A stretch of 63,819 nt of DNA from Streptacidiphilus carbonis (GCF_000787775.1 NZ_BBPM01000003.1:205740-269558), one strand, 5' to 3'. Counted from the stretch's first letter, positions 25,232 to 33,263 are shown. Notes: generated from the sequence alone by a model not told the origin. Made by a program: numbers and translations.

Positions 25232-26169
25232 CGCCCGGCTCCGTCCGCCGGGCCCGCGCCGGCGATGGCCAGGAAGGCCTCCTCCAGCGACGCCGTCCGC
25301 GCGTCCAGCCGGTCCAGGGCGACGTCGTGCTCGTCCGCCCAGCGCAGCAGTGCCGAGAGCGAGTACTGGAGCCGGTCGGTGTGCAGCAGCACCCGGCCCT
25401 CGCGTTCCTCGTGGGCCAGCACCGCGAGTTCCGGCAGCGGCGGCAGGTCACCCAGGTGCCAGCCGGTCGGCAGCCCGAAGCCGATCCGGGCCGGCCGCGC
25501 GCCGGTCACCTGCGCGGGCGTGCCGCAGGCCATCACCCGCCCCTGGTGGAGCACGGCCAGCCGGTCGGCGAGCGCCTCGGCCTCCTCCAGGTAGTGCGTG
25601 GTCAGCAGCACGGTCGTGCCCCCCGCCCGCAACTCGCGCACCAACTCCCAGGTGTCGTGCCGCCCCTGGGTGTCCAGACCGGTGGTCGGCTCGTCCAGGA
25701 ACAGCACCTCCGGCCGGCCCAGCAGCGCCAGCGCCAGGTCGAGCCGGCGCCGCTCACCGCCCGACAGCTGTCCGACCCTGACGTCGCGGCGCTGCGCCAG
25801 CCCCACCAGTTCCAGCGCCTCGTGCCCGGGACGGGAGCCGCTGACGCAGCCGGCCCACATCCGCACGGTCTGTCCCACCGTCAGATCCGGTGCGAAGCCG
25901 CCCTCCTGGAGCATCACCCCGGTCCGGGGCCGGACCCGGGCCCGCTCCCGGTGCGGATCCCGGCCCAGCACCCGCACCGCACCGCCGCTGGGCCGGGCCA
26001 GACCCTCCAGCAGCTCCATCACCGAGGTCTTACCGGCCCCGTTGGTCCCCAGCAGCGCGAACAGCTCACCCCGCGCCACCTCGAACGACACCCCGCGCAC
26101 CGCCTCGAACCCAGCCCCGTAGCGGCGGCGCACCCCGACGGCCTCGATCACCTTCTCCGCACTGTCCAT
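25228..26169 (-). CDS. ABC transporter ATP-binding protein (DrrA-like)
   Basis: A 313-residue ATPase with Walker A GTNGAGKTSVM (near 38-48), Q-loop VMLQEGGF, signature QLSGGERRRLDLALALLG, Walker B EVLFLDEPTTGLD and switch His in LLTTHYLEEAEALA. The C-terminal extension after PAQV (about 80 aa) is the variable domain of DrrA-type antibiotic/lipid exporters. First gene of a four-gene operon (ATPase, permease, kinase, regulator). No individual promoter could be assigned in the upstream interval. Confidence 0.92.
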   Translation of the reverse strand: MDSAEKVIEAVGVRRRYGAGFEAVRGVSFEVARGELFALLGTNGAGKTSVMELLEGLARPSGGAVRVLGRDPHRERARVRPRTGVMLQEGGFAPDLTVGQTVRMWAGCVSGSRPGHEALELVGLAQRRDVRVGQLSGGERRRLDLALALLGRPEVLFLDEPTTGLDTQGRHDTWELVRELRAGGTTVLLTTHYLEEAEALADRLAVLHQGRVMACGTPAQVTGARPARIGFGLPTGWHLGDLPPLPELAVLAHEEREGRVLLHTDRLQYSLSALLRWADEHDVALDRLDARTASLEEAFLAIAGAGPADGAGR

Positions 26170-26277
26170 GCCTCCAGCGTCGGGCCCGGAGTGCGCACCG
26201 GGCCGGGCGGACCGTCACCGAAACCGATGACAGATGTCACTGCTGGGACCGCGTCGGACGACGTCACCGTCAAACAG

Positions 26278-26313
26278 TTCCAGAAGTTCCAGGGATTCCA
26301 GGGGTTCCAGGGC
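26278..26313. repeat. Four tandem 9-bp repeats (TTCCAGNNN)
   Basis: The units are TTCCAGAAG, TTCCAGGGA, TTCCAGGGG and TTCCAGGGC, head to tail, in the divergent promoter region of the ABC-2 exporter operon. They could be clustered binding sites for a response regulator or slippage-derived DNA. Confidence 0.6.
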
Positions 26314-26415
26314 AGGCGGGAGCGGTGCGCGCCGGACGGACGGGGGACCATCGGCGCGCACCGGGTGTCCGGTCCGGTGAAACAGGACCATGGACACCGG
26401 ATACACAACTAGATA

Positions 26416-26444
26416 CATTACTTTATGTCAAGCTGAGAGTAATG
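26416..26444. promoter_or_regulatory. Inverted repeat CATTACT-N15-AGTAATG before the antiporter
   Basis: The perfect 7-bp arms enclose an A/T-rich spacer about 42 bp before ATG 26486. The low G+C of the segment marks it as a likely promoter/operator of the antiporter gene. Confidence 0.5.
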
Positions 26445-26485
26445 GGCGGCTCCGGGCAGACCGAGCCCCGCCGGAAGGGCCCGGG

Positions 26486-27826
26486 ATGACAGGACTCGAC
26501 AGCACCACGCGCCTGCTGCTCGCACTCGCCGTCCTGCTGGGGCTCAGCCGGGTGGCGGGGACGGCCGCGGCCCGGCTTGGCCAGCCACCGGTGGTCGGGG
26601 AGATCCTGGCCGGGGTGGCCCTCGGCCCCTCGCTGCTGGGCCACGCGTTGCCCGCGCTGCACCGAGCGCTGTTCGGACCCGACGTCCTGCCGTCGGTCAA
26701 CGGCCTGGCGCAGGTGGGCCTGGCGCTCTACGCCTTCGAGATCGGCAACGAGCTGACCGCGCCCGGCCGCGGCAGGCCGGCCACGGGCCGACCGCTGCTG
26801 TGGATCACCACCGCCTCGCTGCTGGCCCCGGCCCTGGCGGCTCTCGCCCTCGGTCCGTACCTGCACGGCGACCACCTGGCCGGACCGCACGGGACCCCCG
26901 CCGCCCTGACCGTCTTCCTGGCCTGCACGCTGGGGGTGACCGCGGTGCCGGTCCTGGCCCGGCTCCTGCAGGACCGCGGCATGGCCGACACCACCGCCGG
27001 ACGGCTGAGCCTGGCCGCCGCCTCGGTCGGCGACGGGGTCTGCTGGTGCCTGCTGGCCCTGGCCCTGCACCTGACCGGGCTGATCGGGACGGCGCGGACC
27101 GTCGCCGGGGTGGCCGGGGCCGCGTTCGCCGTGCTGGTGATCCATCGCCGGCACAGCCGCCCGCCCGGCCGGTCCGACGGGAGGCGGTGGGGGCTCGGCC
27201 CGATGCTGGCCCTGCTCTGCCTGGCGGCGGGCACCTCCTCCGCGCTGGGGCTGCACCCGCTCCTCGGAGGACTGCTGCTCGGCGCCGCCTGGCCCTCCAC
27301 CGGCCCGAGCTCGGAGGTACTGCGGCGGATCCGCCCGATGGCCGCGGCACTGCTGCCCTGCTTCTTCCTGGGGATGGGCCAGCAGATCGACGTGACCTCG
27401 GCGGTCGGCGGAGCCGGCTTCATCCCTCTGGTCCTGCTGCTGCTCGCCGCCGCCGTGCTCACCAAGCTGGCCGCGGTCACCGGCGTCGGCCTGGCCTTCC
27501 ACTCGTCGCTGCGCGAGTCGACCCGGCTCGGCGTGCTGATGAACTCCAAGGGGCTCACCGAGATCGTCGTGCTGTCCATCGGCTACCAGGACGGGCTGAT
27601 CGGCAGGACACTGTTCGAAGCCCTGGTCGTCGTCGCCCTGGTCACCACGGCGATGACCGGACCGGCACTCACCCTGCTGGACCGGCCCCCGGCCGAGGAC
27701 CGGGACCGGTCCGGAGACGGGAGCCGGACCGGAGACGGGAGCCGGACCGGACGCGAGGCACCGGCGCAGCTACTTTCTGACGGCGTAGTAGACCGGGGTA
27801 CGGAAGCCGTCCATCGCCACGTCTGA
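26486..27826 (+). CDS. CPA2-family cation/proton antiporter
   Basis: ATG 26486 follows GGAAGGG. The 446 residues form 11-12 membrane helices. Family signatures are RLGQPPVVGEILAGVALGPSLLG (helix 2 re-entrant region), LALYAFEIGNEL, FLACTLGVTAVPVLARLLQDRGM with the transport region, and VLMNSKGLTEIVVLSIGYQDGLI. The usual double-Asp of electrogenic antiporters is not evident. The last 40 or so residues are hydrophilic and contain an exact 18-bp tandem duplication (27711-27746, encoding GDGSRT-like units). The gene end overlaps the convergent lipoprotein gene by 57 bp. Confidence 0.87.
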   Translation: MTGLDSTTRLLLALAVLLGLSRVAGTAAARLGQPPVVGEILAGVALGPSLLGHALPALHRALFGPDVLPSVNGLAQVGLALYAFEIGNELTAPGRGRPATGRPLLWITTASLLAPALAALALGPYLHGDHLAGPHGTPAALTVFLACTLGVTAVPVLARLLQDRGMADTTAGRLSLAAASVGDGVCWCLLALALHLTGLIGTARTVAGVAGAAFAVLVIHRRHSRPPGRSDGRRWGLGPMLALLCLAAGTSSALGLHPLLGGLLLGAAWPSTGPSSEVLRRIRPMAAALLPCFFLGMGQQIDVTSAVGGAGFIPLVLLLLAAAVLTKLAAVTGVGLAFHSSLRESTRLGVLMNSKGLTEIVVLSIGYQDGLIGRTLFEALVVVALVTTAMTGPALTLLDRPPAEDRDRSGDGSRTGDGSRTGREAPAQLLSDGVVDRGTEAVHRHV

Positions 27827-29374
27827 CACGGCGGCCGAATAGCCGGCGACGCTGTTCTCGTACCAGAGCGGGATCACCGGCATGACCGTCACCAGCTGCT
27901 TCTCGGCCTGCTGGTACAGCCGGTCGGCAGTGGCGGTATCGGGTGCCGCATTGGCCTCGTCGACCAGCGAGTCGAAGCTGCCGCTCCGGAACCCGGAGTC
28001 GTTGTCGGCGCCGTCGCCCGTGTAGGCGGGCTGGAGGAAGTCCTGGGCGAGCGGGTAGTCCTCCTCCCAGGAGTCGCGGAAGGGCCCGGTCATCCGCCGG
28101 CCGGTCACCTGGTCGCGCAGCTCCGCGAAGGTGGGAACCGGCCGGCCGGCGCAGGCGTGCTCGTCGCCCATCACGTTGTTGATGCTGTTGCAGACGGCGT
28201 CGACCCAGGGCTGGTTGCCGCCGTCGGCGTTGTAGCTGATGGTGATCGACCCGCCGGGAAGACCCCCGGCCGCGTCGATGAGCTGCTTGGCCCGAACCGG
28301 GTCGTAGGTGCAGTAACTGCCGCACAGCCCCGGCGCGTATCCGCTCACCCCAGGGGCCGTCCAGTCGGTGGCCGGGGTCATCGTTCCGTGCAGGATCTTG
28401 TCGATGATCAGCGGTCTGTTGATCGCCATCGAGATCCCCTGGCGGAGCCCGGCGGAGGCGGCCGTGCTCCAACCCTTGGCATACAGCGGAAAGGCCAGTC
28501 GCGACAGACTGGCTGACGGTAGGTCAATGTATCGGCCATGCAGATCCTTCGCAGCGTTGTCGAGCTCCCCGAGCGGCAGGTCGTCGTCGATGTCCAGCTT
28601 GCCGGAGAGCAGATCCGCATAGGCGGCGTTGGGATCGGTATAGACCTTGAAGTCGATCCCGCTGTTCTGCGGCCTCTGCAGACCCCGGTACCCCGGGCTG
28701 GGCGTCAGCACCATCTCCTCCTTCGGGGTGTAGGAGGAGATCCGATAGGGGCCGTCGCCGACCGGGTGCTGCTCCCAGGCCGACGGGTCCTTGAAGAACG
28801 AGGCCGGCAGCGGATCGAAGACGAAGTCGCCCAGCGTCTGCGGCCAGGTCGAGAACTTCTCGTTGAGCGCCACGGTGAAGGTGGTGGAGTCGACCACCTT
28901 CAGCCCCGACATGGTGGTGGCGGCCGCCTTGCCCGAAGCCGGGGCGACGGCCGCATAGCCCTGGATGCAGTCGAAGTAGCCGCTGTTGATCTGATGATTG
29001 CTCGCCAGCGCGGTGTAGTTCCAGGCATCCACATAGGACGAGGCCGTGACCGGTGACCCGTCACTGAATGTCCAGTCCGGTTTCAGCTTGACGGTGAAGT
29101 GCTGCTGGTCACGGGTGGTGATCGAGGCGGCGTTCTCGTAGACCGGGGCCGAGGTCTTCGGGTCGTAGGTCAACAGGCCGGTCAGAAAGCTGTCGACGAC
29201 CTTGATGCCGTAGGAATCATAGGTGTCCCCCGGGACCAGCGGATTCTGCGGGACCCCCCAGGCCGCGATGACCATGCCGTCCGCTGCCGGTCCGGCACGT
29301 CCGGCACACGCTGTCATGATCAGGGATAAGGCGGCCGCAGCAACGGCCGCCTTCAGGCGCTTCCCCCGGAACAA
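27770..29374 (-). CDS. Oligopeptide-type ABC solute-binding lipoprotein (SBP_bac_5), orphan
   Basis: TTG 29374 lies a few bases after GGAGAGGG and starts a lipoprotein signal ending LSLIMTAC (Cys23). The 534 residues have the DppA/OppA layout: FLTGLLTYDPKTSAPVYENAAS, FTVKLKPDWTFSDGSPVTASSYVDAWNY (family signature near 100-125), GPYRISSYTPKEEMVLTPSPGYRG, and the C-terminal lobe with ARAKQLIDAAGG-like turns. No permease or ATPase gene is adjacent, so it must use a transporter encoded elsewhere. It sits two genes from a small exported-type peptide and XRE-TPR regulators, where an oligopeptide importer would be expected in a peptide-sensing circuit. A YTGAC-N7-GTCAR palindrome lies about 100 bp upstream. 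Confidence 0.88.
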   Translation of the reverse strand: MFRGKRLKAAVAAAALSLIMTACAGRAGPAADGMVIAAWGVPQNPLVPGDTYDSYGIKVVDSFLTGLLTYDPKTSAPVYENAASITTRDQQHFTVKLKPDWTFSDGSPVTASSYVDAWNYTALASNHQINSGYFDCIQGYAAVAPASGKAAATTMSGLKVVDSTTFTVALNEKFSTWPQTLGDFVFDPLPASFFKDPSAWEQHPVGDGPYRISSYTPKEEMVLTPSPGYRGLQRPQNSGIDFKVYTDPNAAYADLLSGKLDIDDDLPLGELDNAAKDLHGRYIDLPSASLSRLAFPLYAKGWSTAASAGLRQGISMAINRPLIIDKILHGTMTPATDWTAPGVSGYAPGLCGSYCTYDPVRAKQLIDAAGGLPGGSITISYNADGGNQPWVDAVCNSINNVMGDEHACAGRPVPTFAELRDQVTGRRMTGPFRDSWEEDYPLAQDFLQPAYTGDGADNDSGFRSGSFDSLVDEANAAPDTATADRLYQQAEKQLVTVMPVIPLWYENSVAGYSAAVSDVAMDGFRTPVYYAVRK

Positions 29375-29724
29375 TGAAACCCTCTCCCCTGGGACCGGAA
29401 ATCGGAATCAGCCGCAGTGCGGCGCGCTTCCCGCGCGAGGCCGTCACCACCCCGCCCCGACCAAATAATCTGCTGACCAGGGCCGTCAGCCGGTGAAGCC
29501 ACACCCTATCCGCCAGGGACCTGACAGCGCCAGCACGCATTTCGTCAGGATTTTCGCCGGACCGGGAGGACGCTCCGCAGATCCGACAACCCGCCCGGTG
29601 AGATTCTCAGAAAATCAACAGGTTGCCTCCAGTTTCACCCGGACACGGCCGCCCGAAATGGAACTGGGGAATTCCGATTGCGCCCCATCGGGCGGACTCG
29701 GCGCGCCTGTCGTCGCGATGTCGT
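29375..29724. other. 350-bp intergenic region upstream of the oligopeptide-binding lipoprotein
   Basis: No supported gene is present. It contains the palindrome at 29473-29489. Just past the small peptide gene it has a short GC stem CGCCC-CATC-GGGCG (29681-29694) that could end its transcript. The stretch is lower in G+C than the coding DNA around it. Confidence 0.5.
29473..29489. promoter_or_regulatory. Palindrome CTGAC-N7-GTCAG upstream of the oligopeptide-binding lipoprotein
   Basis: A perfect 5-7-5 inverted repeat with the same half-site and spacing as the two sites at 29928-29967 and close to the site at 59958-59974. It lies about 100 bp before the TTG start. Confidence 0.55.
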
Positions 29725-29895
29725 TCAGCAGCACCCACTGCCGCCCGTGTCGTGGTGAATGCGCACGACCTGCGTCGGACTGGGGGTCGAGCCCGGTGCT
29801 GTGGATCCGGAGAGCACGGCGGTGCGAGTTGCAATCGAGGCCATCAGAACCAAGCCGGCGACGACTGTGGCCATGACACAGAGAAACCGCTTCAT
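29725..29895 (-). CDS. Small exported-type peptide, 56 aa (candidate signalling propeptide)
   Basis: The ATG at 29895 is preceded by GAGGAAG at good spacing. The frame extends slightly further up (GTG 29934) but has no site there. The product begins MKRFLCVM, then a hydrophobic run AT VVAGLVLMASIA (about 9-22), a Ser/Thr/Pro-rich middle (SGSTAPGSTPSPTQ) and a tail VVRIHHDTGGSGCC ending in two cysteines. Length, N-terminal export signal and short polar tail are the general form of RRNPP-type propeptides, but also of other small secreted peptides. It is transcribed away from the first XRE-TPR regulator, with two tandem palindromes in between. No homologue is known to me. Confidence 0.6.
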   Translation of the reverse strand: MKRFLCVMATVVAGLVLMASIATRTAVLSGSTAPGSTPSPTQVVRIHHDTGGSGCC

Positions 29896-29927
29896 GATCT
29901 TCCTCGGATTGGATGGAGTTGCGTTGC

Positions 29928-29967
29928 TTGACACGGCTAGTCAACAATATCTGACAAGTGTAGTCAA
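29928..29967. promoter_or_regulatory. Two tandem 17-bp palindromes between peptide gene and XRE-TPR regulator 1
   Basis: TTGAC-ACGGCTA-GTCAA (29928-29944) and CTGAC-AAGTGTA-GTCAA (29951-29967) share the 5-7-5 layout with centres 23 bp apart, close to two helical turns. Cooperative binding of dimers is plausible. A related but wider repeat (CTGAC-N8-GTCAT) is at 30061-30078, nearer the regulator. Confidence 0.68.
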
Positions 29968-30148
29968 GTAAATTCTCTAGGCGATCACTATCGAAACTCA
30001 AGCCAATCCATCCGTCGTCGCCGGCCTGCGGATCGCTCTTCGAGAAGTGGATGACTTGCCTGACTTCTGCCAGTCATGTATGCAGTGGTTGTGAACGGGC
30101 ATACCCCTTACGTACGCCCCCTCAGCTCGCGACCAGGAGGTCCCCGCC

Positions 30149-31516
30149 GTGTCTGAAGAGCAACCGCAGGGCACTGACGCCTCCGCGATCGGCCGCCGCC
30201 TGCGCGAACTGCGCCTCACCCGGGGCCTGCTCCAGCAGGACCTGGCCACCGCGGAGATCTCCACAAGCTATGTGTCGCTGATCGAGGGGGGGAAACGGCG
30301 TCCGTCGCCCGCGGTCCTGGAGGCCCTGGCGGAACGGCTCGGATCGTCCGTCGAGTACCTGCGCTCCGGCCGCGACGAGACGGAGCTGACCAACCTCCGG
30401 CTCGAACTGGGCTTCGCCGAGATGGCCCTGCGCAACGGGTCCCAGCAGGAGGCGCTGCAGAGCTTCAACCATGTGCTCACCAAGTCCGGGACGCTGGGCC
30501 CCGAGCTGCTGCTGCGCGCCCGGATCGGGCAGGCCACGGCTCTGGAGAAGCTGGACCGCTTCGAGGCGGCCCTGTCCATCCTGCACGAGATCGCCGACGA
30601 TCCCGCCGTGGTCCCCGGATCGACCCAGTGGGCCGAGGTCACCGTGGCCCTGTGCCGCTGCTACCGGCGCACCGGGGACTTCGGCATGAGCGTGGACATC
30701 GGCGAGCGCGGACTGCGTCAACTCGACCAGCTCGCCCTGGATGTGACCGACGACCACATCATGCTCGGAGTGGACCTGGCCGGCTCCTACCTCCAGCGCG
30801 GCGACAACACCCGGGCCCAGCTGCTGATCGACCGACTCCTGACCCAGGCCGAGGAGACCGGCTCACGCACGGCCCGGGGGATGGTCTACTGGAATGCCAG
30901 TCTGATCGCCGAGTCCCGCGGCCAACGCCCCGAAGCCATCGCGCTGGTGGAACGCGCCCTCGGACTCATGGCCGAAGGGGACAACCCCCGGCACCTGGCC
31001 CGGCTGAAGGTGCTCTACGGCGGGCTGCTCATCCGCTCCGAGGGCGGTGACCTGGACCGCGCCGAGAATCTGTTCGAGCAGGCCAGGGAGTCCCTCGCCG
31101 ATCTGGGCGGCAACTTCGACCTCGGCGACAGCGAAGGCGGACTGGCCCATGTCGCCCTGCTCCGCGGCCACTTCGAGGCGGCCGTGGAGCAGGCGCAGCA
31201 CGCGCTGGGCATCTTCGACAACCAGGTCAACGAGCTGACCGTGGAGATCCTGCTCACCATGGGTGAGGCGCAGTTCCTCACGGAACGGACCGCCGAGGGA
31301 GAAGCGACCCTCCAGAAGGCCTTCCAGCAACTGCGCCAACTGCCGCGTGCGAGGTGGACCACCAAGCTCTACCGCGATCTCGGCGACGTATGGCACCGCC
31401 ACGGCTACACCTCCGAAGCCGTGCTGGCCTACCAGGACGGTCTGACGTCCGCCGGAGCCGATCCGATGCCCGTGCCGCTCGGCAACCGCACCGTGGCTTC
31501 CCGTACGACCAAGTGA
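30149..31516 (+). CDS. XRE-family regulator with TPR-like helical repeats (regulator 1)
   Basis: GTG 30149 follows AGGAGG (30135-30140). Residues 13-70 are an XRE helix-turn-helix (IGRRLRELRLTRGLLQQDLA, then ISTSYVSLIEGGKRRPS). Residues about 75-440 are all-helical tandem repeats with TPR spacing (for example FAEMALRNGSQQEALQSFNHVL, RARIGQATALEKLDRFEAALSIL, LCRCYRRTGDFGMSVDIGERGL). This architecture matches peptide-sensing RRNPP regulators (PlcR, PrgX, Rgg), where the repeats hold the peptide; in streptomycetes NsdA-like proteins have a similar build. It has a clear paralogue 264 bp downstream. Ligand and DNA target are inferred only. Confidence 0.85.
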   Translation: MSEEQPQGTDASAIGRRLRELRLTRGLLQQDLATAEISTSYVSLIEGGKRRPSPAVLEALAERLGSSVEYLRSGRDETELTNLRLELGFAEMALRNGSQQEALQSFNHVLTKSGTLGPELLLRARIGQATALEKLDRFEAALSILHEIADDPAVVPGSTQWAEVTVALCRCYRRTGDFGMSVDIGERGLRQLDQLALDVTDDHIMLGVDLAGSYLQRGDNTRAQLLIDRLLTQAEETGSRTARGMVYWNASLIAESRGQRPEAIALVERALGLMAEGDNPRHLARLKVLYGGLLIRSEGGDLDRAENLFEQARESLADLGGNFDLGDSEGGLAHVALLRGHFEAAVEQAQHALGIFDNQVNELTVEILLTMGEAQFLTERTAEGEATLQKAFQQLRQLPRARWTTKLYRDLGDVWHRHGYTSEAVLAYQDGLTSAGADPMPVPLGNRTVASRTTK

Positions 31517-31585
31517 CATCCGTTCAGGGGCGGTGGCCGGATCGGGATCCGGCGCCGCCCCTGCGGCGTCCCTGGTGTAGAAGGA

Positions 31586-31722
31586 CATGCACGCCTTGGC
31601 ATGTACGCTACAGGTAGTCCGATTTCCACCGACTCGGCCGGCATCCCGGCCGCGGCTCGGCATCGCCCGACGGGCCATCAGCCATGGGCAGGTGAGCACC
31701 AGGCGAATTGACATGTACACTA
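31586..31722. repeat. Three CATGYACRC direct repeats before XRE-TPR regulator 2
   Basis: CATGCACGC (31586-31594), CATGTACGCTA (31600-31610) and CATGTACACTA (31712-31722) lie in the 263-bp gap between the regulators. The first two are 14 bp apart. TGTACGCT and TGTACACT can also be read as -10-like elements, so promoter duplication is an alternative. Confidence 0.5.
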
Positions 31723-31787
31723 ACAAAAGAGTGGCTTCCACTCATATCAGCAGGAAGCCCCCAGCGGTGGATCGGACTTATGACTGA
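31713..31787 (+). CDS. Possible 24-codon leader ORF overlapping the start of XRE-TPR regulator 2
   Basis: It opens MYTNKRVASTHISRKPP and ends at TGA 31785-31787, overlapping the regulator's ATG at 31780. The product is basic and not hydrophobic, so it is unlikely to be exported. Its own ribosome site is weak (AGGCGA). If translated it would couple ribosomes to the regulator start; chance overlap is the main alternative. Confidence 0.3.
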   Translation: MYTNKRVASTHISRKPPAVDRTYD

Positions 31788-33189
31788 GGGATCGAATCGC
31801 ACCCCGGACAGCCTCGGGCAGCGGCTGCGGATGCTGCGCCAGAGGCGGGGTCTCAGCCAGCAGGACCTGGTGACCCCCGACATCTCGGCCAGCTACATCT
31901 CGCTGATCGAGACCAACAAGCGGGTCCCGTCGGAGGGGGTCCTGCAAGCCCTGGCCGAGCGGGTCGGCACCTCGGTGGGCTATCTGCGGACCGGCCAGGA
32001 GGATGACCAGGCCAAGGAGCTGGAATTGAAGATCGCCTTCGGGGACATGGCACTCCGCAGGGGCGACGACGGCGAGGCGCTGCAGGCCTACAGCGAGGCG
32101 CTGGCCGCCACGCCGTATCTCGACGCCGCCACCGCCCGCCGGGCCCGGATCGGCCAGGCGCTGGCACTGGAGCGGCTGGGGCGGCTGGAGGCCGCCATCT
32201 CACTGCTGTCGCCGCTGTTCGAGGACTCCGCGACGGTGCTGGCCTCGGCCGAGTGGAGCCGGCTCGCCCTGGCGCTGTGCCGCTGCTACCGGGACACCGG
32301 GGACTACGTACTGAGCGTGGAGATCGGCGAGCGGGCGATGCGCGAACTGGAGCGCCTGGGACTCGGCTCGACCGACGACCACCTGCAGTTGGGGGCGGTC
32401 CTGATCGACTGCTACCGGATCCGCGGGGACCTGACGCGGGCCCATCTGCTGGCCCTCCGACTCATCAGCGACGACGAGCACCCCGGCTCCCAGGTCGCCC
32501 GTGGCGGGGTCTACTGGAACGCCGCCCTGGTCGCCCGCGCGCGGCACCGCCCCGACGAGGCACTGATCCTGGCCGAACGCGCGCTGGCGCTGCTCGCGGA
32601 GACCGACAGCGCCCGGAACCAGGCGCTGCTGAAGGAGACCTGCGGCGAACTGCTGCTGGAGTCGGACCGGGTGGACGTCGACCATGCCAAGGAGCTGATC
32701 GAACAGGCGCTGGGGGTACTGGTCGCCATCGGCACCACCCACGACCAGGCCCGCGGCGAGATCGGCCTGGCCAAGGCGTCGCTGCGGCTGGGGGAGCCGG
32801 CCCGGGCCGGCGAGCACGCCAGCAGGGCCATCGGGCTGCTCAGCAACCAGCCGCCGTACCAGGCCGCGGAGGCACGCACGGTGCTGGCCGAGGCCCTGTT
32901 CGCCCAGGGCGAGGGCACGCATGCGCAGGACACCCTGCGCACGGCCGAGCGGCAGCTGGCGCTGCTGCCCGCCAGCAGGCTCTCCGCCGAGGTGTGGCGG
33001 CGCATCGGCGATCTGTGGCAGCACCACGGCCACGGTCCGCAGGCCATCACGGCGTACCAGCACGCGCTGGCGCAGATGGGGATTCCGGCGGCGCTGGGGG
33101 TCTCGGCGCACGCCGTCCAGCGCTCGGACCGGACCGGGGCCGGAAGCCACACCCAGGCTTCCCGCACGCGTAGCCGGCCTGAGGCTTAG
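31780..33189 (+). CDS. XRE-family regulator with TPR-like helical repeats (regulator 2)
   Basis: A 469-residue paralogue of regulator 1. HTH at about 12-65 (LGQRLRMLRQRRGLSQQDLV, ISASYISLIETNKRVPS), then helical repeats to about 440. Stretches such as RARIGQALALERLGRLEAAISLL and LALCRCYRDTGDYVLSVEIGER match regulator 1 almost position by position, so the pair arose by duplication. GGTGGA at 31766-31771 is the likely ribosome site. The C-terminal 35 residues are a Ser/Thr/Arg-rich tail absent from regulator 1. The gene end faces maltokinase, with a half copy of the genome repeat between them. Confidence 0.85.
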   Translation: MTEGSNRTPDSLGQRLRMLRQRRGLSQQDLVTPDISASYISLIETNKRVPSEGVLQALAERVGTSVGYLRTGQEDDQAKELELKIAFGDMALRRGDDGEALQAYSEALAATPYLDAATARRARIGQALALERLGRLEAAISLLSPLFEDSATVLASAEWSRLALALCRCYRDTGDYVLSVEIGERAMRELERLGLGSTDDHLQLGAVLIDCYRIRGDLTRAHLLALRLISDDEHPGSQVARGGVYWNAALVARARHRPDEALILAERALALLAETDSARNQALLKETCGELLLESDRVDVDHAKELIEQALGVLVAIGTTHDQARGEIGLAKASLRLGEPARAGEHASRAIGLLSNQPPYQAAEARTVLAEALFAQGEGTHAQDTLRTAERQLALLPASRLSAEVWRRIGDLWQHHGHGPQAITAYQHALAQMGIPAALGVSAHAVQRSDRTGAGSHTQASRTRSRPEA

Positions 33190-33228
33190 CGGCTCTCCGA
33201 CCGACCGTGGCCGGAACCGCAGTGGGTC

Positions 33229-33263
33229 GGTTGCAGCAATGTCAGGGGCGCGGGGAACTGCGC
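33229..33263. repeat. Repeat family copy D (half element)
   Basis: Only the right half is kept: GGTTGCAG followed by TCAGGGGCGCGGGGAACTGC. The left arm is missing. It lies between the convergent ends of XRE-TPR regulator 2 and maltokinase. Confidence 0.75.

Larger units (their letters stand above)
26170..26485. other. 316-bp divergent intergenic region (ABC operon / CPA2 antiporter)
   Basis: No convincing gene is present. It holds a run of four 9-bp tandem repeats (26278-26313) and an inverted repeat with A/T-rich surroundings (26416-26444) close to the antiporter start. The open frames across it lack ribosome sites. Confidence 0.6.

Noticed and set aside
25327..26412. A 361-codon plus-strand frame crossing the ABC ATPase gene and the intergenic tandem repeats
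   Set aside because: It is antisense to the Walker and signature motifs of the ATPase, and the protein is low-complexity Gln/Arg/Pro.
29615..30001. A 128-codon minus-strand frame (MSFDSDRLENLL...) over the small peptide gene
   Set aside because: It runs through the operator palindromes in another frame, has no ribosome site, and its product has no recognisable features, whereas the 56-codon frame has a strong site and an export-type N-terminus.
31713..31787. The 24-codon ORF as a second signalling propeptide for XRE-TPR regulator 2
   Set aside because: It is basic and polar, has no hydrophobic export segment and has only a weak ribosome site. A leader-peptide role is kept as a low-confidence option instead.
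31587..31787. A 66-codon frame starting MHALACTLQ before XRE-TPR regulator 2
   Set aside because: It has no ribosome site and its start lies inside the CATGYACRC repeats; only its last 24 codons are considered.
8365..33263. The four repeat copies as a CRISPR-like array or clustered origin elements
   Set aside because: The copies are 2-17 kb apart, are palindromic with variable loops, and have no regularly spaced unique spacers.
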